Shown in pieces: positions 38,845-45,513 of a stretch of DNA of 64,000 bases. Numbering within the stretch: position 1 is the first letter of the stretch; the number at the start of each line of letters is the position of its first letter. This DNA comes from Nonomuraea basaltis. Lineage in GTDB: Bacteria > Actinomycetota > Actinomycetes > Streptosporangiales > Streptosporangiaceae. The stretch spans positions 62,001-126,000 of the forward strand of contig NZ_VCJS01000004.1 of NCBI RefSeq assembly GCF_005893125.1, read 5' to 3'. The notes below the pieces were generated by a model. It did not search any database. It worked only from the letters and a program-made list of their open reading frames with translations, and had not been told where the DNA came from. A program made the position numbers and the translations under genes.

Positions 38845-39045
38845 CTAGGTCCCCTGCGGCTGGTCCGAAGGGCTCGCTGCCGGTCGGGCGTCGATGAGGC
38901 GGGTGATGAGCGGCCCTGCGACGGCTAGGACGAACACGTAGGCGGCCACCAGCGGCGCCAAGGCGGGGAGCTGGGCCCCGGCCAGACCGACGATGACGAG
39001 AGAGAACTCTCCGCGGGCGATCAGCGCGGCGCCCGACCGAACTCG
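38845..39045 (-). pseudogene. C-terminal fragment of a CPA2-type cation:proton antiporter
   Basis: About 65 residues (ALIARGEFSLVIVGLAGAQL, then LAPLVAAYVFVLAVAGPLIT, ending at TAG 38845-38847) match the last membrane helices of Kef-type antiporters. The GEFSLV helix is typical. The rest of the transporter is absent here; a middle piece of a similar transporter is at 44826-45060. Confidence 0.6.
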
Positions 39046-39156
39046 CCCCGATCAAACAACTGCCCCCGACTTCCTGAGACGGTCCGGCGCGCGTTTCCGT
39101 ACGGGGCGATGGCAGGGAACGCGGCCGTCAGGACTGAAGGGCGTCCCGAGGGGGTG

Positions 39157-39399
39157 TCATGCGTTTCCCCGTTCCTGCTCATGGCTGGTCTTGCACTCCA
39201 CCAGCCAATTCCACAGTGCCGGCAGCTCGTAGTGGGCATCATGGATGATCACGGCCCGGCGCTTGTCCGGGTCCACCTCGACCTCGAGGACGCCGGGCCG
39301 GGCGAGCAGCTTGGCGGTGGCCTGCTCGCGGTCGCCGCCCCAGTCCACCCCACACAGATCCAGTACCACCCGGCACGTGGGGCCTTGGTGCCTGCCCAT
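39157..39399 (-). CDS. small HMA-like protein without CxxC motif
   Basis: An 80-residue protein whose core (VVLDLCGVDWGGDREQATAKL, here split as VDWGGDREQATAKLLARPGV, then LEVEVDPDKRRAVIIHD) has the beta-alpha-beta-beta pattern of heavy-metal-associated domains. The metal loop lacks CxxC, leaving single Cys residues, so metal binding is doubtful. AAGGGGACTCGAC precedes ATG 39399. It is the last gene of the methyltransferase operon starting at 40972. Confidence 0.7.
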   Translation of the reverse strand: MGRHQGPTCRVVLDLCGVDWGGDREQATAKLLARPGVLEVEVDPDKRRAVIIHDAHYELPALWNWLVECKTSHEQERGNA

Positions 39400-39462
39400 G
39401 TCGAGTCCCCTTCCCGCTCGGCGGCTTCCTATCCGCAGGACGATGCCAGCACGATGCGCGGG

Positions 39463-39888
39463 TTACGGCGCCGTCCAGACGGATGTGACATCTTTCGGCA
39501 ACCCGGTGATGCGGAGCTCGACCGCGGCGCCGGGCGGCACCGGGTCGGCGAAGGCGAGCGTGCCCTCCCGGTGATGGCTGCCCCCGGCCGTCTCGTTCCA
39601 GATCGCCTGGCTCATGGCGCGTGCGTCGATGCGCAAGATGGCGGCTCGCGGCAGGTCGAGGTCGAGTGGCACGGTGTGCGTGTCCAGGGTGATCTTGAAG
39701 CGTGCTCCCGACCGGTCCAGGACCAGGGGGGTCACGCTGACCTCGACGGCACCCGCTTGGATGGTGCTGGTGCGCGCCGGGGGCGCGCCGGACGGGCGGG
39801 CGGCCAGCCACCAGATCACAGCCGCGACAAGCAGCAGGGACAGGATCGCGGCCACCACCACGGCGGGGCGGGGCATCAGGCGTGACAT
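39463..39888 (-). CDS. membrane-anchored protein, unknown function
   Basis: A 141-residue protein with one N-terminal helix (VVVAAILSLLLVAAVIWWLA, residues about 9-28) and an extracytoplasmic beta-rich domain (VEVSVTPLVLDRSGARFKI and similar). It looks like a small CopC/FixG-like beta-sandwich but has no diagnostic motif. Its start overlaps the upstream gene by 13 bp. I cannot assign a function. Confidence 0.75.
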   Translation of the reverse strand: MSRLMPRPAVVVAAILSLLLVAAVIWWLAARPSGAPPARTSTIQAGAVEVSVTPLVLDRSGARFKITLDTHTVPLDLDLPRAAILRIDARAMSQAIWNETAGGSHHREGTLAFADPVPPGAAVELRITGLPKDVTSVWTAP

Positions 39889-40328
39889 GTCTCACCTCCG
39901 GTGGGTGCGGGTGTGCGGCGCAGCCGCCGCAGCGCGACGGCGACGCCCAGGGCGTTGATGACGAGACCGGCGGCCATGATCGGGATGCGGAACTCGGTGA
40001 GGAAGATGGCCGCGCCCGAGGCGCCCACGATGGGGGCGAGGTCGGCGACGTGGTGGGCGCAGCAGGCCACCATGCCGACCACCGAGGCGCCGCTCCCGGT
40101 GCCGGCCGCCGTCCCGGCCGCTCCGTGCAGCCGCCGCCGGCGGCGCAACTCGGTCAGGAGTGCGACCTGGACGCCGAACCCGGCCAGGATGGCCACCAGC
40201 CACGGCCAGTCAGTGAGCACCTGGTCCCCTAGGTGGTCCAGCCCACCCAGCCCGCCGACCACCAGCATGTAGAACATCGCCAAGGCGGCCAGTGCGATGA
40301 ACCCGATACGGATACTCGAGCGGTTCAT
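39876..40328 (-). CDS. four-helix membrane protein
   Basis: A 150-residue integral membrane protein with helices near residues 8-30, 40-60, 80-105 (VVGMVACCAHHVADLAPIVG) and 110-135. The paired Cys-Cys-His-His in helix 3 could bind metal or haem; this is inferred. It overlaps the methyltransferase stop by four bases (ATGA at 40325-40328) and the next gene by 13 bp, so all are coupled. I do not recognise the family. Confidence 0.78.
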   Translation of the reverse strand: MNRSSIRIGFIALAALAMFYMLVVGGLGGLDHLGDQVLTDWPWLVAILAGFGVQVALLTELRRRRRLHGAAGTAAGTGSGASVVGMVACCAHHVADLAPIVGASGAAIFLTEFRIPIMAAGLVINALGVAVALRRLRRTPAPTGGETCHA

Positions 40329-40972
40329 GATCTGCTTCCTGCCGGGTGGCGGTGACGGCGCGGGATGAAGGCCGGCGTCGTGATGGCGTATGCCGTCCAG
40401 GTCTCGCCGAAGTGGTGGGCGACCTCGCGTTCCTCGCTGCGGGCCAGCCGCAGGTAGATCACGACGAGGATGGGGAACATGAGCAATGTGGGGATGGTCG
40501 GCCACTGCAGCAGGAACCCGATCATGACCAGCAGGAAGCCGTCGTATTGCGGGTGCCGGACGTGGGCGTAGGGGCCGGTGCTCGCCAGGGTGCCATCCTG
40601 TGCCGCCTGGTGCAGCACCCGCCAGGCGGCTGCGATCAGCCAGAATCCGCCACCGATGAAGACGTAGCTGGCGAGGTGGAACGGGCTCAGGTGGGGGTCG
40701 CCCTGCCAGCCGATGAGGTCGTTCCACAGGTGCCCGCCCGCGTGGGTGTCTTTCAGCAGCGGGAACCGTGATCCCAGCCAGCTGCCGAGCAGGTAGATGG
40801 TCAGTGGCGTGCCGTACATCTCGGTGAACAGCGCGACCAGGAAGGCGCTGTAGGCGCCCATCGCCCGCCAGTCCCGCTTGCTCTTGGGGTGGAAGAAGCT
40901 CACCGCGAACAGCACGAACAGCGCGGTGTTGAGCACCACCAGCGGCCACAGCCCGTATGCGGCGTCAGCCAT
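40325..40972 (-). CDS. membrane methyltransferase of the ICMT/NnrU-like family
   Basis: A 215-residue protein with six or so membrane helices. The C-terminal segment has TGPYAHVRHPQYDGFLL and RLARSEEREV, the SAM-binding signature of isoprenylcysteine carboxyl methyltransferase/PEMT relatives. The substrate is unknown. GGGAGGGCGAG precedes ATG 40972; an in-frame ATG at 40999 lacks a site. It is the first gene of a four-gene operon ending with the HMA-like protein, and a good DevR-like box lies 80 bp upstream. Confidence 0.82.
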   Translation of the reverse strand: MADAAYGLWPLVVLNTALFVLFAVSFFHPKSKRDWRAMGAYSAFLVALFTEMYGTPLTIYLLGSWLGSRFPLLKDTHAGGHLWNDLIGWQGDPHLSPFHLASYVFIGGGFWLIAAAWRVLHQAAQDGTLASTGPYAHVRHPQYDGFLLVMIGFLLQWPTIPTLLMFPILVVIYLRLARSEEREVAHHFGETWTAYAITTPAFIPRRHRHPAGSRS

Positions 40973-41051
40973 CTCGCCCTCCCAGCAGAGTCCTTTCATG
41001 GGATGCTCGCGCCGTCCACGCCTGTGCTACTAGGGCATTTAGTAGGTGCTG

Positions 41052-41070
41052 TTCGGGACTATTGGCCTTC
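41052..41070. promoter_or_regulatory. DevR/DosR-like box upstream of membrane methyltransferase operon
   Basis: TTCGGGACTATTGGCCTTC keeps the whole left half of the DosR consensus (TTSGGGACTWW). It is 80-98 bp upstream of the start at 40972. Confidence 0.65.
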
Positions 41071-41187
41071 GTTCGCGCGCTGGTGGAGCCAACCAGCCGG
41101 AGCGGGAACTCCTGGCCGCGACGGTCACGACTGGGAGCGAGGGTGGCGCCTGGAGCTCGCCTACCCGATCTCGTGCGGTCCGTCATG

Positions 41188-41335
41188 TCAGGGACGGTCG
41201 CGCCCTAGGTCGTGGAGGAGTTCATCAAGGATCAGCCATGCGCCCGCCGCGAGAAGGATCGAACTGATGATGAGGAGCAGGCGGTCACCCGGCTCAGCAA
41301 ACGCTTTGGCGAGCAAGCCCGGCGGAAACCATGAC
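41188..41335 (-). pseudogene. C-terminal stub of a small membrane protein
   Basis: A frame without a start reads KAFAEPGDRLLLIISSILLA, then AGAWLILDELLHDLG, ending at TGA 41188-41190. It looks like the last membrane helix and tail of a GAP/Sap-type membrane protein. It is too short for a firm family assignment. Confidence 0.35.
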
Positions 41336-41490
41336 ACCTCCAGCCACGAGCTCCGGCATTCTCATGCCGGACATCAGGTGCCTCCCGTTCGTGGGCGTCG
41401 GCCCGGCCGTCCAGGCGGAACTGCGCCACCGACGCCTGTTTCCACGATGAACAATGGCTGATATGCCGATGTGCCCGAGGTTCTCAGGTC

Positions 41491-41547
41491 GGGGTCTTCA
41501 TCCCCCAGGTTGGTGCTACCCGCGTGGGTGGGACCTTCGTCCTCTGG
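41491..41547 (+). promoter_or_regulatory. DevR-like sites upstream of Rv1733c-like gene
   Basis: GGGGTCTTCATCCCCC at 41491-41506 is a near-palindrome, and GGTGGGACCTTCGTCCTCTG at 41528-41547 has GGGAC-CTTC-GTCC symmetry. The second ends about 108 bp before the start at 41656. Confidence 0.55.
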
Positions 41548-41655
41548 CTTCGGGACGTTCTGCCATGGAAGACCCTGGCGTCCGCCCGCATGCTTGATCA
41601 CATCTATTGCTGTGGGTAGTAGAAACCGGGATCGCGGAGCGGTTGGAGGCGCATG

Positions 41656-42243
41656 ATGCAGGTGGCGGACTGGATGGTGCGCCTGGTGCGCCGTTATCGC
41701 TTCGATGACAACCCGCTGCGGCGGCGCTCGGACCGCATCGAATCCGCCATGGTGGTCGGGGCGCTGGTCGTCCTTCTCCTCGGTGTCTGGCCTGCTTTGA
41801 TCCTCGGACAGGGAGATCGCGGCACTATGCCGGTCGGGCCGGACGACGGCCGGCATCTGGTGACGGCCGTCGTCGAAGAGGCCGCCGCACCTCCTGGGGG
41901 CGTATCCCGGGGACCCCTGCCCAAGGCTCGTGCGCGGTGGACCGCCCCGGATGGCAGTGCCCGGACGGGCATGGTCTCCGCCCCGGCCGGTGTCGGCGTT
42001 GGCGCAGCCTTCGACCTGTGGATCGACGATCAGGGACGACCGACGACGCCTTCGCCCGAGCCTTCCGGACCGCCGTTCACCGTGACGTTCGCGGCGGCCG
42101 AGTACGTGCTCGCCACCGCAGCGCTGCTTTTCGCGGGTTTTGTCGGCCTTCGTCGGTGCTTTCTGGACCGGCGCCGCTACCGTGAGTGGGACGCGGCCTG
42201 GGCCGCCGCCAACGAGCGCTGGCGGCGCTCACGGCCGAGCTGA
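41656..42243 (+). CDS. Rv1733c-like two-helix membrane protein
   Basis: A 195-residue protein with the layout of the DosR-regulated antigen Rv1733c: a basic start with NPLRRRSDRIE, a first helix (MVVGALVVLLLGVWPALILG), an extracytoplasmic domain with RWTAPDGSARTGMV and FDLWIDDQGRPT, and a second helix near residue 150 (VLATAALLFAGFVGL). The function of the family is unknown. GGAGG precedes two ATGs (41653, 41656); the second has better spacing. It is convergent with a copper-ATPase stub. Confidence 0.88.
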   Translation: MQVADWMVRLVRRYRFDDNPLRRRSDRIESAMVVGALVVLLLGVWPALILGQGDRGTMPVGPDDGRHLVTAVVEEAAAPPGGVSRGPLPKARARWTAPDGSARTGMVSAPAGVGVGAAFDLWIDDQGRPTTPSPEPSGPPFTVTFAAAEYVLATAALLFAGFVGLRRCFLDRRRYREWDAAWAAANERWRRSRPS

Positions 42244-42246
42244 CGC

Positions 42247-42640
42247 TCACTCCCCGGCAGCGGCGGGTCGCGGCAGGCGGAGCCGTTTGAGGGCGAGGGC
42301 GTTGACCGCGACGATGAAGCTCGACCCGGACATCGACAGGGCGGCGATCTCGGGCCGCAGCACCAGGCCGAAGGCGGGCTCGAAGACGCCGGCCGCGATC
42401 GGCAGCGCGATCGCGTTGTAGCCGATCGCCCACCCCAGGTTCTGCCGCATCTTGCGCAGCGTGCCGCGGCCGATGGTCAGCGCGGTGGGGACGTCGAGCG
42501 GGTCCGAGCGCATGAGCACCACGTCCGCGGTCTCGATCGCGACGTCGGTCCCGGCGCCGATCGCGATGCCCAGGTCGGCCTGGGCGAGCGCGGGGGCGTC
42601 GTTGACGCCGTCACCGACCGTCGCGACCGTCCGCCGTTCT
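42247..42640 (-). pseudogene. C-terminal fragment of a copper P1B-ATPase
   Basis: The last 130 residues of a heavy-metal ATPase remain: [29 protein letters not shown], the YN helix (GYNAIALPIAAGV) and the MxxSS helix (LSMSGSSFIVAVNALAL), consistent with Cu(I) transport. Homology ends sharply near 42640. It is not a copy of the intact pump at 26231, whose sequence differs. Confidence 0.8.
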
Positions 42641-42716
42641 ACTATCGAACATAGGGGTCCTGTGTCGAGCCTGTTCTGTCGGCGGTATCGCGGAAGCGGC
42701 AGAAAGCACGGAGTGA

Positions 42717-42733
42717 CAGGGTCGAAGGTCCCG
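42717..42733 (+). promoter_or_regulatory. DevR/DosR-like box upstream of PaaK-like ligase
   Basis: CAGGGTCGAAGGTCCCG has GGGTC-GAAG-GTCCC symmetry and ends 46 bp before ATG 42779. Confidence 0.55.
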
Positions 42734-42778
42734 CTACCGGGGTGTGTCCACGCGGTAACAGGTGTCAGGAGGAACCGG

Positions 42779-44131
42779 ATGGACGTGCGGATGATCTCCC
42801 GGGTGCTGTGGTTGAGAAGCGTGCTGCGCAGCCGTGAACGCTGGAGCAGGGCACGGCTGGGCGAGTATCAGCGCCGCCGGCTCGCCCTGCTGCGCGAGCA
42901 CGCCTACGCCCGCTCGACCTTCTATCGCCACTTCCACCAGGGCCTGGCCCGCGCCCCGCTCGCCGAGCTGCCGGTGCTCACCAAAGCCGCCCTGATGGAC
43001 TGCTTCGATGACCTCAGCACCGACCGCGAAGTGCGGCTCGCCGAGGTAGAGGAGTACCTGGAGACGCTGCGCGGTGACGACCGCTACCGGGGCCGGTACT
43101 GGGTGTCGGCGACCTCCGGCAGCTCCGGGCGCAAGAGCATCATTCCCAGCAACGCCCGCGAATGGGCCACCGTCATCGCCTCCTACGCCCGGGCCAACGA
43201 GTGGGCCGGCATCAGCGCCGGACCGCTCCATCCCATGGGCATGGCGGTGGTCAGCTCCACCACCGCCTGGCATCAGTCCGCCCGCGTGGCCGCCACCGTG
43301 CGCAGCCCGTTCATCCAGAGCGTCCGCCTGGACGCCGCGTCACCCTTGCCGGAGATCGTCGTCCGGCTCAACGAGACGATGCCGGAGGTGCTGGTGGCGT
43401 ACGCGTCGATGATCCGCGCCCTGGCCGACGAGCAGCTCGCCGGGCGGCTGCGGGTTGCGCCGCGCGCCGTCAACGCCTCCTCGGAGGTTCTCACCGAGGA
43501 GACCCGGGCCATGGCCGCGCGCGCCTGGGAAGCGCCGCCCTTCAACGTGTACGCCGCCACCGAGACCGGCGGCATCGCCGCCGAATGCGGCCATCACCAG
43601 GGCATGCACCTGTTCGAAGACCTGGTGATCCCGGAGGTGGTCGACGAGAACTATCGGCCGGTCCCGCCCGGTGTGGCGGGCGACCGGCTGCTGGTCACGG
43701 TTCTGTTCAGCAGGACACTGCCGCTCATCCGCTACGAGATGACCGACCGGGTACGCCTGGCGACCCGGCCCTGCCCGTGCGGGCGGCCGTTCCGGCTGCT
43801 GGAGTCGATCGAGGGGCGCACCGACGACTTGCTCACGTTGCCCGCGCAAGGCGGCGGCTCCATCCGCGTCCACCCCGTCGTCTTCCACCAAGTCCTTGAC
43901 CTGCTGGACGCCGCCGGATGGCAGGTACGCCAGGAAGACAAGGCTCTGGAGATCCTGGTCGCCGCACCCGGCGCCGGGTTCGACCCGGCCGACACCGCAC
44001 GCCTGGTCCAGGCCGCGCTCGCCAGCGCTGGCGCGCTGCCACCCGAGGTCCGCGTGACGATCGTGGATACGATACCCGCCGGCGCGAGCGGCAAGCGCCC
44101 GCTTATCGTGGCTGCCCCCGGCACGTCCTGA
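42779..44131 (+). CDS. PaaK-like AMP-forming CoA ligase / adenylating enzyme
   Basis: A 450-residue member of the phenylacetate-CoA ligase group. P-loop-like ATSGSSGRKSIIPS is near residue 118. It also has NASSEVLTEETR, the adenylation motif YAATETGGIAAECG, RYEMTDRV and the CPCGRPFRLLESIEGRTDD block. It should activate a carboxylic acid as acyl-AMP and probably transfer it to CoA. The substrate is unknown, and no phenylacetate genes are nearby. AGGAGGAACCGG precedes ATG 42779; the frame is open further upstream but without a ribosome site. A DevR-like box lies 46 bp upstream. Confidence 0.85.
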   Translation: MDVRMISRVLWLRSVLRSRERWSRARLGEYQRRRLALLREHAYARSTFYRHFHQGLARAPLAELPVLTKAALMDCFDDLSTDREVRLAEVEEYLETLRGDDRYRGRYWVSATSGSSGRKSIIPSNAREWATVIASYARANEWAGISAGPLHPMGMAVVSSTTAWHQSARVAATVRSPFIQSVRLDAASPLPEIVVRLNETMPEVLVAYASMIRALADEQLAGRLRVAPRAVNASSEVLTEETRAMAARAWEAPPFNVYAATETGGIAAECGHHQGMHLFEDLVIPEVVDENYRPVPPGVAGDRLLVTVLFSRTLPLIRYEMTDRVRLATRPCPCGRPFRLLESIEGRTDDLLTLPAQGGGSIRVHPVVFHQVLDLLDAAGWQVRQEDKALEILVAAPGAGFDPADTARLVQAALASAGALPPEVRVTIVDTIPAGASGKRPLIVAAPGTS

Positions 44132-44253
44132 GCAGCGTTGTCGTTGTGCTCGCGGGCGTTAGTCATTCCAGGGGCCGGGAGCGGCCACGTCGCAAGCCGT
44201 CCGGCGAACGGCACCGTGCGGGCACCTCACCGGGCGTGCGAGCGTCCTGCCTG

Positions 44254-44523
44254 TCAGCCGCCGACCGGGTGGTCATGCCTGCCGTGCAGGATGTCCAGCC
44301 TGGAGTGGTACTCCTCGGCATCGATTTCGCCGCGTGCGTACCGCTGTGCCAGCAACTCCTCCGCCGTCGGGGGCGGGAAAGCGGGCCCCGTGCGGGCGGT
44401 CCTGCTCACGTGTCGGGCGGCCAGCACGATCGCCGTGATCACCAAGCCCCAGAACACCACCGTGCTCAGACCCATGAGCGCATATCCCCAGCCGCCCATG
44501 TCGTTGTAGCCCCACCACATCAT
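44254..44523 (-). CDS. small membrane protein with SHOCT domain
   Basis: An 89-residue protein: Trp/Gly-rich start (MMWWGYNDMGGWGYAL), one membrane helix (TVVFWGLVITAIVLAA) and a C-terminal SHOCT motif (TAEELLAQRYARGEIDAEEYHSRLD). SHOCT segments are oligomerisation or nucleic-acid-proximal helices of unknown role. Several starts are possible (44520, 44523, 44529, GTG 44532); 44523 has GAGG nine bases upstream. A perfect DevR-like palindrome lies 60 bp upstream. Confidence 0.8.
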   Translation of the reverse strand: MMWWGYNDMGGWGYALMGLSTVVFWGLVITAIVLAARHVSRTARTGPAFPPPTAEELLAQRYARGEIDAEEYHSRLDILHGRHDHPVGG

Positions 44524-44582
44524 CGTCATCACCTCGGATTCTCGTCGATGCCTTCATCCTGCACCGGCGAGCGTTCATGAAA

Positions 44583-44602
44583 GTAGGGACCTTGGTCCCT
44601 AC
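44583..44602. promoter_or_regulatory. perfect 20-bp DevR-like palindrome
   Basis: GTAGGGACCTTGGTCCCTAC is an exact inverted repeat (9-bp arms, TT centre) with the GGGAC-CTTG-GTCCC core. It is the best box in the window and is 60 bp upstream of the SHOCT gene start at 44523. It is embedded in repeated TAGTA/TACTA triplets on both sides. Confidence 0.75.
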
Positions 44603-44825
44603 TACTAGAGGAATTAGTAGTAGAGGCTGAGGTGTGAGGCGGGCAACTCGTGGCTTGGTGCCTTGCCACACGAGCCGCCGACGGGAGGCCCGTGTGAAGC
44701 CGTGCATTCTCCCGCTCGGATCGCCGGCAGAAACCATCCGACGAGACCGTGCGGCACCGACCCGATGGGACAGGCGGTCAGCTGGACAGCAGATCGTGAT
44801 AACGGCAGACGACCGACCGCCGTCG

Positions 44826-45060
44826 CGGCAAGCGCCGCCACCACCAGTACCGACAGCACCGACGGGGTCTCACGGTTGCCCAACCGCCGCAGGTCGCCCA
44901 GCAGCCTGGCGATGATCCCCGAGGAGGAGATGTACGTAGCACCGGCCAGCGCCACAACTCCGACGCCGTCCAGGCCCAGCAACCAGCCCGCCACGGCACC
45001 CGGGACGGCATTGGCCAGCAGATCCACACCCGCGGAGGGCAGGTGCCGGATTCTGACCGT
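44826..45060 (-). pseudogene. middle fragment of a CPA2-type cation:proton antiporter
   Basis: A frame without proper ends reads DLLANAVPGAVAGWLLGLDG, then ALAGATYISSSGIIARLLGD and LGNRETPSVLSVLV, the central helices of Kef-type antiporters (the YISSSG/RL segment is characteristic). A C-terminal piece of such a transporter is at 38845-39045; whether both came from one gene is unknown. Confidence 0.6.
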
Positions 45061-45241
45061 CGTCCGCGCCCTCCCCGCAATACTGGCGGTCTAGGCGGCC
45101 GATGCGCGGGTGCAGATTGTCAGGTCTGAGTAGGGATCCCGCCGCGTTGTGGCGAAGTACCGGGAAGGGTCGACAAGCCGGTGTCGGACAGCTTCTTCGT
45201 CACGGGTCACACCGGGCCGTCCCGTGGCATCCACTGAGTTG

Positions 45242-45280
45242 GAGGCGGGAGGCCGGTGAGTGCCTCCGGCCCCCCGCCTC
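45242..45280 (-). terminator. stem-loop after the 29-aa membrane peptide
   Basis: GAGGCGGG-A-GGCCGG pairs with CCGGCC-C-CCCGCCTC across one mismatch, with a loop of about 9 bases. It lies about 24 bp downstream of the minus-strand stop at 45304. Confidence 0.6.
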
Positions 45281-45303
45281 TATCCGCCCAGCGGTTTCTG
45301 GCG

Positions 45304-45393
45304 CTACTTCTTCGGGCGGGCGATGAACGACGTGATGACGATCGTGACAGCGAAGATCACGGAGATGATGACGATCGCGACGGGCCAATCCAT
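45304..45393 (-). CDS. 29-residue single-helix membrane peptide
   Basis: ATG 45393 opens a peptide MDWPVAIVIISVIFAVTIVI followed by TSFIARPKK and TAG. It is almost entirely one membrane helix with a basic cytoplasmic end. A perfect AAGGAGG sits five bases before the ATG, a DevR-like box lies 60 bp upstream and a terminator follows, so this looks like a complete tiny transcription unit. No homologue is known to me. Small membrane peptides often regulate larger membrane complexes. Confidence 0.72.
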   Translation of the reverse strand: MDWPVAIVIISVIFAVTIVITSFIARPKK

Positions 45394-45452
45394 GATGGCC
45401 TCCTTCCACGGAGCCTGGCCTTTCAACTCCACGCCCGCGGCGCTGCCCGCGC

Positions 45453-45470
45453 CAGGGACGAAGGTCCTGC
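45453..45470. promoter_or_regulatory. DevR/DosR-like box upstream of the membrane peptide
   Basis: CAGGGACGAAGGTCCTGC has GGGAC-GAAG-GTCC symmetry with C/G flanks also paired. It is 60-77 bp upstream of ATG 45393. Confidence 0.65.
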
Positions 45471-45513
45471 CCAAGGTCCTGGAAACCGTTGCGGCTGTAA
45501 GAGCGGGTGCCCT

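Larger units (their letters stand above)
38150..39156. other. 1-kb stretch of gene fragments
   Basis: No intact gene. Three recognisable stubs are listed separately: a DevR-like N-terminus, a P-type ATPase N-terminus and an antiporter C-terminus. No inverted repeats or transposase explain the breaks. Confidence 0.6.
40973..41652. other. 680-bp divergent region with boxes and a membrane-protein stub
   Basis: It contains the DevR-like box for the methyltransferase operon, a short minus-strand stub at 41188-41335 and two box-like sites for the Rv1733c-like gene. Nothing else is recognisable. Confidence 0.5.
44533..45303. other. intergenic stretch with antiporter debris
   Basis: It contains the perfect box at 44583, an antiporter fragment at 44826-45060 and a terminator at 45242. 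No intact gene is seen. Confidence 0.5.

Noticed and set aside
38838..38852. GGGAGTCTAGGTCCCC as a DevR box
   Set aside because: Spacer and left half do not fit, it overlaps the end of the antiporter fragment, and no gene starts nearby.
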